64,000 nucleotides of DNA from Bacteroidia bacterium (GTDB lineage: Bacteria; Bacteroidota; Bacteroidia; J057), in the NCBI GenBank assembly GCA_033391075.1, contig JAWPMV010000001.1, positions 2,294,001-2,358,000 on the forward strand, given 5' to 3'. The translations under genes were made by a program, and so were the position numbers. The notes under the pieces are model-generated. The model was not told where the DNA came from, made no database searches, and saw nothing but the letters and a program-made list of their open reading frames with translations. This document shows, in pieces, positions 44,322 to 53,288 of this stretch (position 1 is its first letter; each line of letters begins with the position of its first letter).

Positions 44322-44816
44322 TTAGCTGGGAGGCTTATTCGTGGAGCTTACATTCTCGATTTTCCATCCTTCAGCTGTTTTTCTATATATAGCCGTCCAT
44401 GCAAAATGGGTTTCTCCTTCTATTTCTTCTCCTGTCCCATTGTTATATCGGGTTCTGACAATTTTATCAACGATAGTATATGCCAAACTTCCGTCTTCTG
44501 AGAATTTTATGATAGGCTCATTCACATCATCCCATTTTACAAATTCGACAGAGGAGAAATAGGCATGATAGCGGGAAAGGGTTTCGGCTTTTTTGGGATG
44601 TGTAATTTCGCCTCGATTGACAGAGATGAAATTCTCCGACATCTGATTTACAAAGGCATTAGAATCTTTATTGAAATGGTAATCTCTTTGAAGATTATGC
44701 AATTTTAGAATTGCTGCTGTCTCTTTGAGCTCGTCAAAAGAAGTTTGGCTATTACATGCAAAGAGTAGAATACTTGCAATTATAAAGGAGAAAAGTAGGC
44801 TTAGTAGTTTTTTCAT
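44322..44816 (-). CDS. Lipoprotein with NTF2/SnoaL-like (DUF4440) domain
   Basis: A 164-residue lipoprotein (lipobox LLFAC, Cys21). The mature part has the cone-fold pattern: helical AAILKLHNLQRDYHFNKD, FVNQMSENFISVNRGEI, then strands FSEDGSLAYTIVDKIVRT, FAWTAIYRKTAEGWKIENV. Such domains bind or isomerise small molecules, and the family is functionally diverse. The ATG at 44816 is used because it opens the signal peptide. Confidence 0.8.
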   Translation of the reverse strand: MKKLLSLLFSFIIASILLFACNSQTSFDELKETAAILKLHNLQRDYHFNKDSNAFVNQMSENFISVNRGEITHPKKAETLSRYHAYFSSVEFVKWDDVNEPIIKFSEDGSLAYTIVDKIVRTRYNNGTGEEIEGETHFAWTAIYRKTAEGWKIENVSSTNKPPS

Positions 44817-44867
44817 GTGATGGAGTTTTGTAATCCTACCTTCCCATACGAATTGCATCCATACTTG

Positions 44868-45287
44868 TTAGTTGAGCAATTCCAAATTTATGATATTCGA
44901 TAGTTTATCATCATCCAGGCGTATTGATTTCCGACTTTTTAAATCAAATACCAAAAACTTTAGGAGCGACTCCGCCAAAATAATGTCTTGATCCGGATAT
45001 TTCATGATTTGTTTCAGGCTCATTACTTTGGCATTCCTTTCCACAATTTCACCAAAGATCTCAATTTCTTCTCCTTCAAAACATTCTTTTAAATACCGAT
45101 GATTGAATTCTAAATAAGCTACTCCTAAATCTATTTTGAATAATACAGCATCCCCTAATCCTATTTTCGGAAGAAAAACATCAGCGGCTGCATAGAATTT
45201 ATCTATGTACTTGAGCGTATTCATGTGGCCGTAGAGGTCACAGTCTTCTTTGTTTATTCTGCCTACGTATGTTTTAATGAGTTTCAT
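44868..45287 (-). CDS. Hotdog-fold acyl-CoA thioesterase-like protein
   Basis: A 139-residue hotdog protein of the 4-hydroxybenzoyl-CoA thioesterase type. DCDLYGHMNTLKYIDKFYAAAD near residue 10-32 corresponds to the usual D-hh-GHhNhhxYhxhh motif with the catalytic Asp. It would hydrolyse acyl-CoA thioesters in the cytoplasm. The ATG at 45287 is used; a longer frame to 45368 would run into the palindromic repeat. Confidence 0.82.
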   Translation of the reverse strand: MKLIKTYVGRINKEDCDLYGHMNTLKYIDKFYAAADVFLPKIGLGDAVLFKIDLGVAYLEFNHRYLKECFEGEEIEIFGEIVERNAKVMSLKQIMKYPDQDIILAESLLKFLVFDLKSRKSIRLDDDKLSNIINLELLN

Positions 45288-45310
45288 TGGTTTGATTTTA
45301 TGTAGTGTTT

Positions 45311-45586
45311 CTTCTTTTCCCTTGATGGAAAAGAAGCAAAAAATCAAGCTGCTGCAAAGCCTGCGCACTGTCCGGCCCCCGCACCCGATGCAGCAGCCTG
45401 GCCCCGTCGCGCGAAAGGAAGGTGTTGGTGTGTTTGAGTGTTAGGGTGGGCGTGCATAGAATAGTTGCCCTTACAAGTACTAACCAGGCGCGTAGGCCCT
45501 GCAGAGCCCATAGGGAGCTGGGGCAGTGTGTGCGGTTGGCTTTGGGCTCTGCGATTTTTGACTCCATCTTTTTCTAAAAAAGATGG
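45311..45586. repeat. GC-rich structured repeat element with terminal hairpins
   Basis: About 276 bp clearly richer in GC than its surroundings. It begins with a 10-bp hairpin (CTTCTTTTCC/GGAAAAGAAG, 45311-45336) and ends with another (CCATCTTTTT/AAAAAGATGG, 45564-45586). Inside are inverted pairs GCTGCTGCA (45348)/TGCAGCAGC (45389) and GCAGAGCCCA (45501)/TGGGCTCTGC (45543). It also holds GTGTTTGAGTGTTAGGGTG (45430-45448), shared with the inverted repeat at 17047. Short frames cross it on both strands but are not gene-like. It looks like a dispersed non-autonomous element. Confidence 0.65.
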
Positions 45587-45617
45587 AAAAACAACCCTGA
45601 AAATTAATTAAAAATCA

Positions 45618-46415
45618 TTATGCCCCAGGAGGTCCCATCAAATGAAATCCACCATCAACCGGTATAACCGTCCCATTCACATAAGCACCGGCAGGAGAAG
45701 ATAAAAAGAGGGCTATTCCCCCCATATCACCAGGAGCACCAATACGACGCATCGGATTCATCTGCTCTACTTGCTGCTGAAATTTGTCCAGCATAAATTC
45801 AGTCATTTTACTAGGAAAAGGCCCAGGAGCAATTGCATTAACCGTGATGCCTTTGCCCGCAAATTTCATGGCCAGCACTTTACTCATATGATGTACGGCA
45901 GCTTTACTAAATGCATAAGGAACATTGTCCATACCCGGTACTCTGATTCCGTCTATAGAACCAATATTGATAATTCTTGCAGGATCTTCATTCGATGCAC
46001 TTTCCTTGATCAATGGCATCAATGCCTGAGTCAGGTAGAAGACGGATTTAACATTAAGATCCATGACTTTGTCGTATCCATTTTCTGGAAACTGTTCAAA
46101 AGGAGCGCCCCAGGCAGCACCGGCGTTGTTGATAAGAACATCAAGTCGGGATTCACGATTGGACAATTCCTCAGATAGGAGCTGAATGCCTGCTTTGGTA
46201 GAGAGGTCAGCAGGAATGGCTGTACAAGATCCAATCTTTGATAGTTCGGCAGCTACCTCAGCACAAACGGCAGCCTTTCGAGAGGAGATATATACTTTAG
46301 CTCCGTTTTCAACAAAAGTACTGGCGATCATCAGACCGATTCCCCGGGAACCACCCGTTACCAAAACGACTTTGTCTTTTACAGAGAATAATTGATCGAG
46401 AAGTAGTTGGGACAT
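45618..46415 (-). CDS. SDR-family oxidoreductase
   Basis: A 265-residue classical short-chain dehydrogenase. The cofactor loop TGGSRGIG (20-27) with Arg24 suggests NADP(H). The NNAG motif (96-99) and catalytic Ser153, Tyr167 and Lys171 (PYAFSKAAV) are intact, and the C terminus has the VNGTVIPVDGGFH element. Similar proteins include 3-oxoacyl-ACP reductases and gluconate 5-dehydrogenases; substrate is not decided by sequence. Single gene. Confidence 0.9.
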   Translation of the reverse strand: MSQLLLDQLFSVKDKVVLVTGGSRGIGLMIASTFVENGAKVYISSRKAAVCAEVAAELSKIGSCTAIPADLSTKAGIQLLSEELSNRESRLDVLINNAGAAWGAPFEQFPENGYDKVMDLNVKSVFYLTQALMPLIKESASNEDPARIINIGSIDGIRVPGMDNVPYAFSKAAVHHMSKVLAMKFAGKGITVNAIAPGPFPSKMTEFMLDKFQQQVEQMNPMRRIGAPGDMGGIALFLSSPAGAYVNGTVIPVDGGFHLMGPPGA

Positions 46416-46548
46416 ATTATAATTGTATTAGAGGACTAATTGTGTGTTATCATTATGATGGAACCAAAATTACACTAATTTTGCTCAGGTTTATTCTGAC
46501 TTTCGGAATAAGCCGAAAATATAGTTAGAAAGACATAACATCAGCATT

Positions 46549-47772
46549 TTGGCCACTGAAATCCTTATAAATATTGCTCGGGCTCTCTTTGGAATGATCG
46601 TTCTGATTGGCTTAGCTTACCTATTGTCAAATAATAGAGCAAAGATTGATTGGTCATTGGTCTGGAAAGGCCTGATGATACAGTTGGCTATAGGTCTGGC
46701 TATTCTGATTGGTGGTCCGGGCAAACAAGTCATGGAGGGGATCAATGCTGGCATCACTTCTTTGGTAAATATGTCGAGCGTAGGGTCTGAATTTATGTTC
46801 GGGACTTTTAAGATTGTTCCTGTAGCACTTTCTGTGAGTGCTACCATCATCTTTTTCTCCTCCTTTATGGCTATGCTCTTCTATTTTGGTGTGATACAGT
46901 TTGTGGTGAAATGGATGTCGAAAGGAATCATCAAGGTGCTTTCTGTCTCAGGAGCTGAAGCTCTGGCAGCCTGTGCCAATGTATTTATCGGCCAAACAGA
47001 GGCTCCTTTAGTCGTCAAACCTTACCTGCCAAAGATGACAAAATCTGAGTTGATGGCCATGATGGTAGGTGGAATGGCAACCATCAGCGGAGGCATGCTG
47101 GCTATTTATGTAAGTATCGGCGCAGATGCAGGACATTTGGTTGCTGCATCGATTATGGCGGCACCCGCTTCTTTGGTAGTTGCTAAAATCCTTTTTCCCG
47201 AAACGGAAGAACCAGAGACGAAAGGGCTAGTTAGCTCAAGCATCAAATTTGAGGATGTGAATGTATTTCAGGCTATGAGTAGAGGAGCAGTAGAAGGATT
47301 ACAGCTTTCATTAAATGTAGTAGCTGTAATCGTTGCATTCGTCTCTATTGCCGCCTTATTTAATCTCTTTCTGGGATACTTACCAGAAGTTGCAGGAGCG
47401 CCCTTAAGTTTTGAGCGGATATTGGGATGGGTGTTTGCACCTCTCGCTTATGTGATCGGAGTTGATTTTGCAGATGCTTCTATAGTAGGAGGGATGCTGG
47501 GGAAAAAGATGTTCCTCAATGAGTTTTTGGCCTATCTGGATTTAGTTCCCTTGGAAGGCACCATTTCTGAACGCTCCTATATGATTACAACCTTTGCGCT
47601 CTGTGGTTTTGCCAATTTTGCTTCTATCGGAATTCAAATTGGAGGTATAGGTTCATTAGCCGAAAGCCGAAAAACGGAAATTGCCAAACTTAGCCTTAAG
47701 GCCATGTTTGGGGGAGCGATTGTGAGTTTACTCAATGCGAGTGTGGCGGGAATGTTTTTTATAGGAGGCTAA
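46549..47772 (+). CDS. Concentrative nucleoside transporter (NupC/CNT family)
   Basis: A 407-residue inner-membrane symporter that imports nucleosides with Na+ or H+. Family motifs: GQTEAPLVVKPYL (about residue 146), MTKSELMAMMVGGMATISGGMLAIYV, and the C-terminal CGFANFASIGIQIGGIG. There is no suitable ATG: the frame is closed by TAG at 46522, and the TTG at 46549 starts just before the conserved N terminus (ALFGMIVLIGLAYLLSNNR), so a TTG start is likely. Confidence 0.92.
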   Translation: MATEILINIARALFGMIVLIGLAYLLSNNRAKIDWSLVWKGLMIQLAIGLAILIGGPGKQVMEGINAGITSLVNMSSVGSEFMFGTFKIVPVALSVSATIIFFSSFMAMLFYFGVIQFVVKWMSKGIIKVLSVSGAEALAACANVFIGQTEAPLVVKPYLPKMTKSELMAMMVGGMATISGGMLAIYVSIGADAGHLVAASIMAAPASLVVAKILFPETEEPETKGLVSSSIKFEDVNVFQAMSRGAVEGLQLSLNVVAVIVAFVSIAALFNLFLGYLPEVAGAPLSFERILGWVFAPLAYVIGVDFADASIVGGMLGKKMFLNEFLAYLDLVPLEGTISERSYMITTFALCGFANFASIGIQIGGIGSLAESRKTEIAKLSLKAMFGGAIVSLLNASVAGMFFIGG

Positions 47773-47831
47773 GTATTTTTTTCGAAACCTGGTGCAATAC
47801 TTAAAGTCTATCCCATAGATAAAATTTTGAT

Positions 47832-47865
47832 GACCTGTTTTGAGAATTTGCCAGGTCCATTTTTA
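47832..47865 (+). terminator. Possible terminator after the nucleoside transporter
   Basis: GACCTG and CAGGTC form a 6-bp stem with a 14-nt loop followed by a T-rich run (CATTTTTATTTT). It lies 60 nt after the stop. Confidence 0.5.
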
Positions 47866-48090
47866 TTTTCCTTCTTTAGCGGGAACCAGGGAACTTATCC
47901 CCCAAAATATAAGTAAGGCCCAGGGAAATCCATGGAGAACTACGTCCCACCAATCCATGAGTCCCATTCCTTCAGCACCGCCTGCGATCCATTTTAGTTT
48001 CCCCCAGATATGAGGCTCCGGACTGAAAGGAGCCAGGCCCAAAGTGAGGCAGAGGAGTAGTATGATGCGGATATCTTTGATAGATTTCAT
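47863..48090 (-). CDS. Small conserved-looking membrane protein
   Basis: A 75-residue product with a signal-like first helix (about 8-22) and a second helix (about 50-68), separated by GGAEGMGLMDWWDVVLHGFPW. The length and the Trp-rich central part recall small proteins that are often mis-labelled as RND transporter subunits. No function can be assigned. Confidence 0.65.
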   Translation of the reverse strand: MKSIKDIRIILLLCLTLGLAPFSPEPHIWGKLKWIAGGAEGMGLMDWWDVVLHGFPWALLIFWGISSLVPAKEGK

Positions 48091-48102
48091 GTGAGTAAAT
48101 TA

Positions 48103-48140
48103 GAAAAAAGCCTGAATTATATAAGAAAATCCAGGCTTTA
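48103..48140 (-). terminator. Rho-independent terminator after the rhodanese gene
   Basis: Read on the minus strand, AAAGCCTG and CAGGCTTT form an 8-bp stem followed by TTTTTTC. It sits 20 nt after the rhodanese stop and before the small membrane protein gene. Confidence 0.8.
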
Positions 48141-48160
48141 AATCCGTACAATATGTCTTC

Positions 48161-48472
48161 TTATACAAGACTGTTTACTGATCGCCAACTTCCACCGTTG
48201 ATACAATCAATGCCTTTAGATTTTAGAAATTTTACTGCTTGTCCACTTCGGTTACCGGAGGCACAACAAAGAACTGGAGCCTTATCCAGTTTTTTGATAT
48301 TATCCATATATCGTTCAAGATCCTGCAAAGGATAATTCACAGATCCAGCTACATGCCCTCCCTGAAATTCTCCTACGGTTCTCACATCGATAACACTTGA
48401 ACCATTCTGAAGCATTTCCTTTACTTTGTCGCTTTGCTGAAAATTGCCAAATATAGAATCTAAAATTCCCAT
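48161..48472 (-). CDS. Rhodanese-like sulfurtransferase domain protein
   Basis: A 103-residue single rhodanese domain. The active-site loop is CASGNRSG with Cys70; the conserved VIDVRTVGEFQGGHVAGSVNYPL precedes it. Single-domain rhodaneses carry sulfane sulfur in the cytoplasm. It is downstream of the Crp/Fnr-type gene on the same strand with a gap of about 100 nt. Confidence 0.92.
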   Translation of the reverse strand: MGILDSIFGNFQQSDKVKEMLQNGSSVIDVRTVGEFQGGHVAGSVNYPLQDLERYMDNIKKLDKAPVLCCASGNRSGQAVKFLKSKGIDCINGGSWRSVNSLV

Positions 48473-48576
48473 GATCTTTGTTTTTAGTTTAGTGAAAGAG
48501 TCTTTTTCTCCCTTTCTAATACAAGGATCGGGAATTAGTTTGAGACCTTCCGTTACTTGAGTTACATAAGGGGGAC

Positions 48577-49242
48577 TTAGTTGATCATTTCCAGAAATTC
48601 GATTCGATTTCTATGTTGCCGAATCTTTCCATCTATTTCCAGTTTTTTCATCAGGCGAGAAATAACAACCCGGGAGGAATGCAGATCATTGGCGATTTCT
48701 AAATGGGGGACATGCAAATCCGGATTCCCGTTTACCATGACTTTATTTTTTAGGTATTTATAAAGCCTTTCTTCCATATTCTCGAATGCAAGGGTGTCAA
48801 CGGCTTTCAACATTTCCCCTAATCTCTCATGATAACTTTGTAGAATAAAATTGCGCCAACTTTTAAAGCTGACCATCCATTCCTCTAGTTTTTCTGCCGG
48901 GATAAAGACCAATTGACAATCGGTTTCGCAGGTTGCGCGGATGGTACTATTACTGGCTTTAGAACAACAGTTTAAGGTAACTGCACAGGTGTCACCCAAT
49001 TCGAGGTAATATAAGAGTAACTCATTTCCCTCCTTATCTTCTGTCATGATCTTGATGGAGCCAGAAAGAATAAGGGGGATATACTCTATCTTTTGACCCA
49101 GATCAATAAGCATATCTCCCGCTGAGAAATTTCCCAGCTTTCCACTTAAACAGATCTCTTCAATCAATGCTTCCTCAAAAATAAAGGAGAATTTCTCCGA
49201 GAGCATTTTCATGAAATCCTTCTCAGATCGCTCTTGCTGCAT
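48577..49242 (-). CDS. Crp/Fnr family transcriptional regulator
   Basis: A 221-residue regulator with an N-terminal cyclic-nucleotide-binding-like beta-roll (about 25-130, FSAGDMLIDLGQKIEYIPLILSGSIKI) and a C-terminal winged helix (about 160-215, LEIANDLHSSRVVISRLMKKLEIDG). The usual cAMP pocket Arg is not evident, and two cysteines (NCCSK) lie in the roll. It may respond to redox or another small ligand and could control the neighbouring rhodanese gene. Confidence 0.9.
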   Translation of the reverse strand: MQQERSEKDFMKMLSEKFSFIFEEALIEEICLSGKLGNFSAGDMLIDLGQKIEYIPLILSGSIKIMTEDKEGNELLLYYLELGDTCAVTLNCCSKASNSTIRATCETDCQLVFIPAEKLEEWMVSFKSWRNFILQSYHERLGEMLKAVDTLAFENMEERLYKYLKNKVMVNGNPDLHVPHLEIANDLHSSRVVISRLMKKLEIDGKIRQHRNRIEFLEMIN

Positions 49243-49274
49243 AACTTAATTTGCGAAAAATTCCTGAGTTTTTC

Positions 49275-51560
49275 CTAGGATTCCTGAGCATGAATAGCAG
49301 CAATACCCACCATATCAATGATTTGTCTCACACTAGCTCCCAACTGAAGGATATGAACCGGTTTTTTCATGCCTAAAAGAACCGGGCCAATGATATCCAT
49401 TTCCGCAGCTGTATTCAGAAGGTTGTAGCTGATGTTAGCAGAGGAAAGATTGGGGAAAATGAGAACATTTGCACTATGTCCTGCCAGTTTTGAAAAGGGA
49501 TAAAACTGTTCTAAGCCCTCTTTATTCAAGGCCAAATGTGCCTGCATTTCTCCATCAGCCAACCAGTCCGGATGTCTTTGGTGAAGGATTCTTGTTGCTT
49601 CCCGCATCAGCATAGCTGATTCACCATACGGAACCGATCCAAAGTTTGAATAGGTAACAAAAGCTATACGAGGCTCTATATTAAATGCCCGAACCTGCTC
49701 GGCTACCAATTCGGCGATGCTGGCAATGTCCTCTGCATCGAGGTGATGATTGACCGTGGTATCTGCCAGGAACAAAGGACCTGACTTGGTCATGAGGATG
49801 TGGGTAGAAGCCACCTTTTTGACTCCTTCCTTCGCTCCGATGATTTGAAGTGCAGGCCTGACAGTATAGGGATATTTTTTTGTCAATCCCCCGATCATCG
49901 CATCTGCATCATTCATCTCCACCATCATAGCTCCATAATAGCTATTGCGGACCATGATATCCTGTGAGTCTCTGACCGTAACTCCCTTTCTTTTCCGCTT
50001 TTCATAAAACTTCTGCATATAGCCTTTGAGGGTTTCTTCCTCGGCTTCATTGGCAGGAGCTTTAGGATTGATAATTCGAACTCCGGGAAGGCTAAGTTTT
50101 TGTTCTGCCAAAATCCGTTCGATCACAGCCGGACGTCCAATAAGGATAGGATGTGCTATTTTTTCTTCTAATACTACCTGAGCTGCTTTCAGAACAGAAA
50201 CATCTTCCGCATCTGCAAAGACCACACGTTTTACGTCCTGTTTGGCTTTGGTCTCAATGATCTTGGAAAGGCTTCTGTCCAGTCCAAGTCTTTTGGATAA
50301 TTCGTCCTCATAGGTTTCCCAGTTTTTGATGGGATGTTTAGCCACTTTTGAATCCATGGCTGCTTTGGCAACAGCAGGAGCCACTGTGGTAATCAAACGT
50401 GGATCGACCGGTTTAGGAATTATATAGTTTTTGCCAAAACTGAGGTTTACATTGTTGTATGCCATGTTTACGATATCCGGGACCGGTTTTTTTGCCAGTT
50501 CCGCCAGGGCATAAACAGCTGCGCACTTCATTTCTTCATTGATCTCAGTAGCTCCGACATCCAAAGCGCCTCTGAAAATGAAGGGGAAGCCCAAAACATT
50601 ATTGACCTGATTGGGATAGTCTGAGCGACCCGTCGCCATGATGCAATCTGGCCGGGCATCTTTCGCATCTTCATAGCTGATTTCAGGTGTTGGATTGGCC
50701 ATGGCAAAGATCACAGGTTGATCCCCCATAGATCGAACCATGTCTTTACTCAAAACATTTCCCCTTGAAAGTCCTATAAATACATCTGCATCTTTCAGGA
50801 TATCTTCGAGTGAAGTGTCAGCTGAAACCGAATTATTGATAAACTCAGGTTTCTTTCCATTTAGGTTGTCCCTGTCTCCATGGATCAAGCCTTTGCTGTC
50901 ATACATAAAGACATTTTCCTTTTTCGCTCCCAGCGAAACATAGATACGGGTACAGGATATAGCTGAAGCTCCTGCTCCATTTACCACAATTTTCACATCT
51001 GCTATATTCTTCCCAACAATCTCCAGTGCATTGAGGAGGGCAGCTCCACTGATGATGGCAGTCCCATGCTGATCATCATGCATGACTGGGATATTCAATT
51101 CTTTTTTCAGCCGTTCTTCAATTTCGAAACAGGCGGGAGCGGAAATATCTTCCAGGTTTACCCCACCGAAAGTAGGTTCAAGAATCTTTACAGTTCGGAT
51201 AAACTCATCTACATTTTTGGTATCCAATTCCAGATCAAAGCAGTCAATGTCTGCATAAATCTTAAACAGGAGACCTTTTCCTTCCATCACTGGCTTGCTG
51301 GCCAAGGCTCCTATATCACCCAATCCCAGAACAGCTGTTCCATTACTGATTACCGCAACCAGATTACCCTTGGCAGTATATCGATAGGCATCATCTGCAT
51401 TTTCATGGATGGCCAGACAAGGGTCTGCTACTCCTGGAGAATAGGCCAATGAAAGATCTCTTTGGTTAGAGGTTGCCTTGGTTGGGATTACCTCGATCTT
51501 ACCGGGTCTACCATCACTATGGTACTTGAGGGCTTCTTCGCGTAAGGATTTTTTGCTCAT
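49275..51560 (-). CDS. maeB: NADP-dependent malic enzyme with phosphotransacetylase-like domain
   Basis: A 761-residue two-domain protein. Residues 1-430 are the malic enzyme: [34 protein letters not shown] and the NAD(P) loop [12 protein letters not shown]. Residues about 430-760 resemble phosphotransacetylase ([36 protein letters not shown]), which is a regulatory acetyl-CoA-sensing part in MaeB enzymes. It converts malate to pyruvate, CO2 and NADPH. The length matches MaeB. It is monocistronic, 32 nt downstream of the Crp/Fnr start. Confidence 0.94.
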   Translation of the reverse strand: MSKKSLREEALKYHSDGRPGKIEVIPTKATSNQRDLSLAYSPGVADPCLAIHENADDAYRYTAKGNLVAVISNGTAVLGLGDIGALASKPVMEGKGLLFKIYADIDCFDLELDTKNVDEFIRTVKILEPTFGGVNLEDISAPACFEIEERLKKELNIPVMHDDQHGTAIISGAALLNALEIVGKNIADVKIVVNGAGASAISCTRIYVSLGAKKENVFMYDSKGLIHGDRDNLNGKKPEFINNSVSADTSLEDILKDADVFIGLSRGNVLSKDMVRSMGDQPVIFAMANPTPEISYEDAKDARPDCIMATGRSDYPNQVNNVLGFPFIFRGALDVGATEINEEMKCAAVYALAELAKKPVPDIVNMAYNNVNLSFGKNYIIPKPVDPRLITTVAPAVAKAAMDSKVAKHPIKNWETYEDELSKRLGLDRSLSKIIETKAKQDVKRVVFADAEDVSVLKAAQVVLEEKIAHPILIGRPAVIERILAEQKLSLPGVRIINPKAPANEAEEETLKGYMQKFYEKRKRKGVTVRDSQDIMVRNSYYGAMMVEMNDADAMIGGLTKKYPYTVRPALQIIGAKEGVKKVASTHILMTKSGPLFLADTTVNHHLDAEDIASIAELVAEQVRAFNIEPRIAFVTYSNFGSVPYGESAMLMREATRILHQRHPDWLADGEMQAHLALNKEGLEQFYPFSKLAGHSANVLIFPNLSSANISYNLLNTAAEMDIIGPVLLGMKKPVHILQLGASVRQIIDMVGIAAIHAQES

Positions 51561-51767
51561 AACAGCGGTCTAAAATTTTGGCCATCTAATGGGGCCTCAA
51601 AAAGAAGGGCGAATATTACGAAGAAAAAATGATTTGATAGGCAAAGGAATAGACAATATGCCTTTCTTTTTGAAACAGATTGTACAGGGAATATTTTTGC
51701 CTCAATTGGGTTTCAATCGCAAAAGCTTTTCTATCTTTATGTATAGCCAATTATCAATCTGAAAGTC

Positions 51768-53114
51768 ATGTCTATTTCTACTGCTAATCTTGTCAATGAA
51801 CTCATCAAGGAAAACAAAGATCACAGTTTTTTTTCCTGGGCGATTCAAGGAATACATAATCCTACCTTGATTGATCATGCCAAAGGAGTTTATCTCTATG
51901 CTAAGGAGGGGAAACGATACCTTGATTTCTCATCTCAATTGATGAATGTAAATATTGGGCATGGTAGGGAAGAAGTGACGCAGGCGGTTATCGATCAGAT
52001 GAATAAGTTTAGTTATTTGGCTCCCAGTTTTGCGACCGATGCAAGAGGAAAACTGGCCAAAAAACTGGCAGAGATCAGTCCGGGAAATTTGACGAAAACA
52101 TTCTTTACTCTAGGAGGAGCTGAAGCGATAGAGAATGCGATCAAATTGGCAAGGGTCTATTCGGGAAAGCATAAGATCATTACCCAATACAGGTCTTATC
52201 ATGGTTCGACCATGGGAGCTATTTCAGCAGGAGGAGACCCTCGCAAACATCTGGTCGATCAACAGCAATTGAATAATATAGTAAGGGTAGAAAATCCTTA
52301 TGCGTATCGTTGTCCCTGGGGAACTGATTCAGCAGAAGCATGTGGCGAAAGAGCGATAGCTAACCTCAGACAGGTCATACAATACGAAGGCCCTCAGAAT
52401 ATAGCAGGCATTCTTATGGAAGGAGAGTCCGGGACTTCGGGTTGTATAAAATATCCTCCTTTTTATTTGAAGAAAGTAAAGGCTCTCTGTGAGGAATTCG
52501 ACCTTCTTTTTATTGCAGACGAAGTGATGAGTGGCTTTTGCAGAACGGGAAATTGGTTTGGGGTAAATAACCATGAAGTGGAACCGGATATTCTGGTTTT
52601 TGCCAAAGGAGTTACAGCCGGTTATATTCCCTTGGGAGGCCTAATCGCCAGTAAAGAAATTGCGAACTACTTTGATGATAAATTCCTTCCTCTTGGATTG
52701 ACCTATTCTGCGCATACGGTTTCCTGCGCAGCTGCTTTGGCTGTAATAGATATTTATGAAAAGGAGAATTTGAATGAAAGAGCTCGGGAGATGGGTGCTT
52801 ATATCGATCAGAAAGTTGAAGCTTTAGCAGCTAAACACAATTCTATAGGAGACTGGCGAAATACAGGCATGTTGGGTTGTATAGAATTGGTGAAAAATCG
52901 GGATACGAAAGAGCCTATGAGTCCCTGGAATGCTCCTTTAAGTGAAGCCATGCAAAAAGTCAAAGCCAAAATCCATGAACTGGGTATGTTCACCTTTGCC
53001 AAATGGAATTTCATCTTTGTAGCTCCTCCATTGACCATCACAAAGGAAGAAATAGATGAGGGTATGGAGATTATTAGTCTGGCTATTGCTGAGGCGGATG
53101 CTTACTGTGTGTAG
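51768..53114 (+). CDS. Class III PLP-dependent aminotransferase
   Basis: A 448-residue fold-type I aminotransferase. The Schiff-base lysine is in DILVFAKGVTAGYIPLGG, preceded by the cofactor Asp in LLFIADEVMSGFCRTG; the EGESGTSG and YRSYHGSTMGA loops are typical. The full-length pattern resembles taurine:pyruvate or omega-amino acid:pyruvate transaminases. The exact amino donor cannot be decided. The gene is alone, with a palindromic repeat just after its stop. Confidence 0.9.
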   Translation: MSISTANLVNELIKENKDHSFFSWAIQGIHNPTLIDHAKGVYLYAKEGKRYLDFSSQLMNVNIGHGREEVTQAVIDQMNKFSYLAPSFATDARGKLAKKLAEISPGNLTKTFFTLGGAEAIENAIKLARVYSGKHKIITQYRSYHGSTMGAISAGGDPRKHLVDQQQLNNIVRVENPYAYRCPWGTDSAEACGERAIANLRQVIQYEGPQNIAGILMEGESGTSGCIKYPPFYLKKVKALCEEFDLLFIADEVMSGFCRTGNWFGVNNHEVEPDILVFAKGVTAGYIPLGGLIASKEIANYFDDKFLPLGLTYSAHTVSCAAALAVIDIYEKENLNERAREMGAYIDQKVEALAAKHNSIGDWRNTGMLGCIELVKNRDTKEPMSPWNAPLSEAMQKVKAKIHELGMFTFAKWNFIFVAPPLTITKEEIDEGMEIISLAIAEADAYCV

Positions 53115-53133
53115 GGGAAAGATTACAGTTCTA

Positions 53134-53239
53134 CTGTCATTGCGAGCCTGTAATGCAGGCGAAACAATCTCCTTGGCTATAAAGGATTATTTGATTTTAA
53201 GGAGATTGCTTCGCCGGAAATTCCGGCTCACAATGACAG
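53134..53239. repeat. 106-bp interspersed palindromic element
   Basis: Two arms of 41 nt (53134-53174 and 53199-53239) are reverse complements with roughly eight mismatches. The outer CTGTCATTG/CAATGACAG and the inner CAATCTCCTT/AAGGAGATTG are perfect. Each arm also folds on itself (GCCTG/CAGGC and GCCGGAA/TTCCGGC), giving a cruciform. The TGTCATTGCGAG and GGAGATTGCTTCG wording matches a palindromic repeat seen in many bacteria. It lies between two convergent genes and may terminate both. Confidence 0.85.
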
Positions 53240-53288
53240 CGATGCTGATGGTATGGTTCCCTCTTAATGACATGCGTTTTGTTGCACC

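Noticed and set aside
45250-45567. Short frames on both strands through the GC-rich element
   Set aside because: They follow from palindromic, stop-poor DNA, start within the repeat and show no domain.
41389-49242. cAMP signalling pair formed by the cyclase and the Crp/Fnr regulator
   Set aside because: The genes are 6 kb apart on opposite strands, and the regulator lacks an evident cAMP-binding arginine, so a functional link is not supported.
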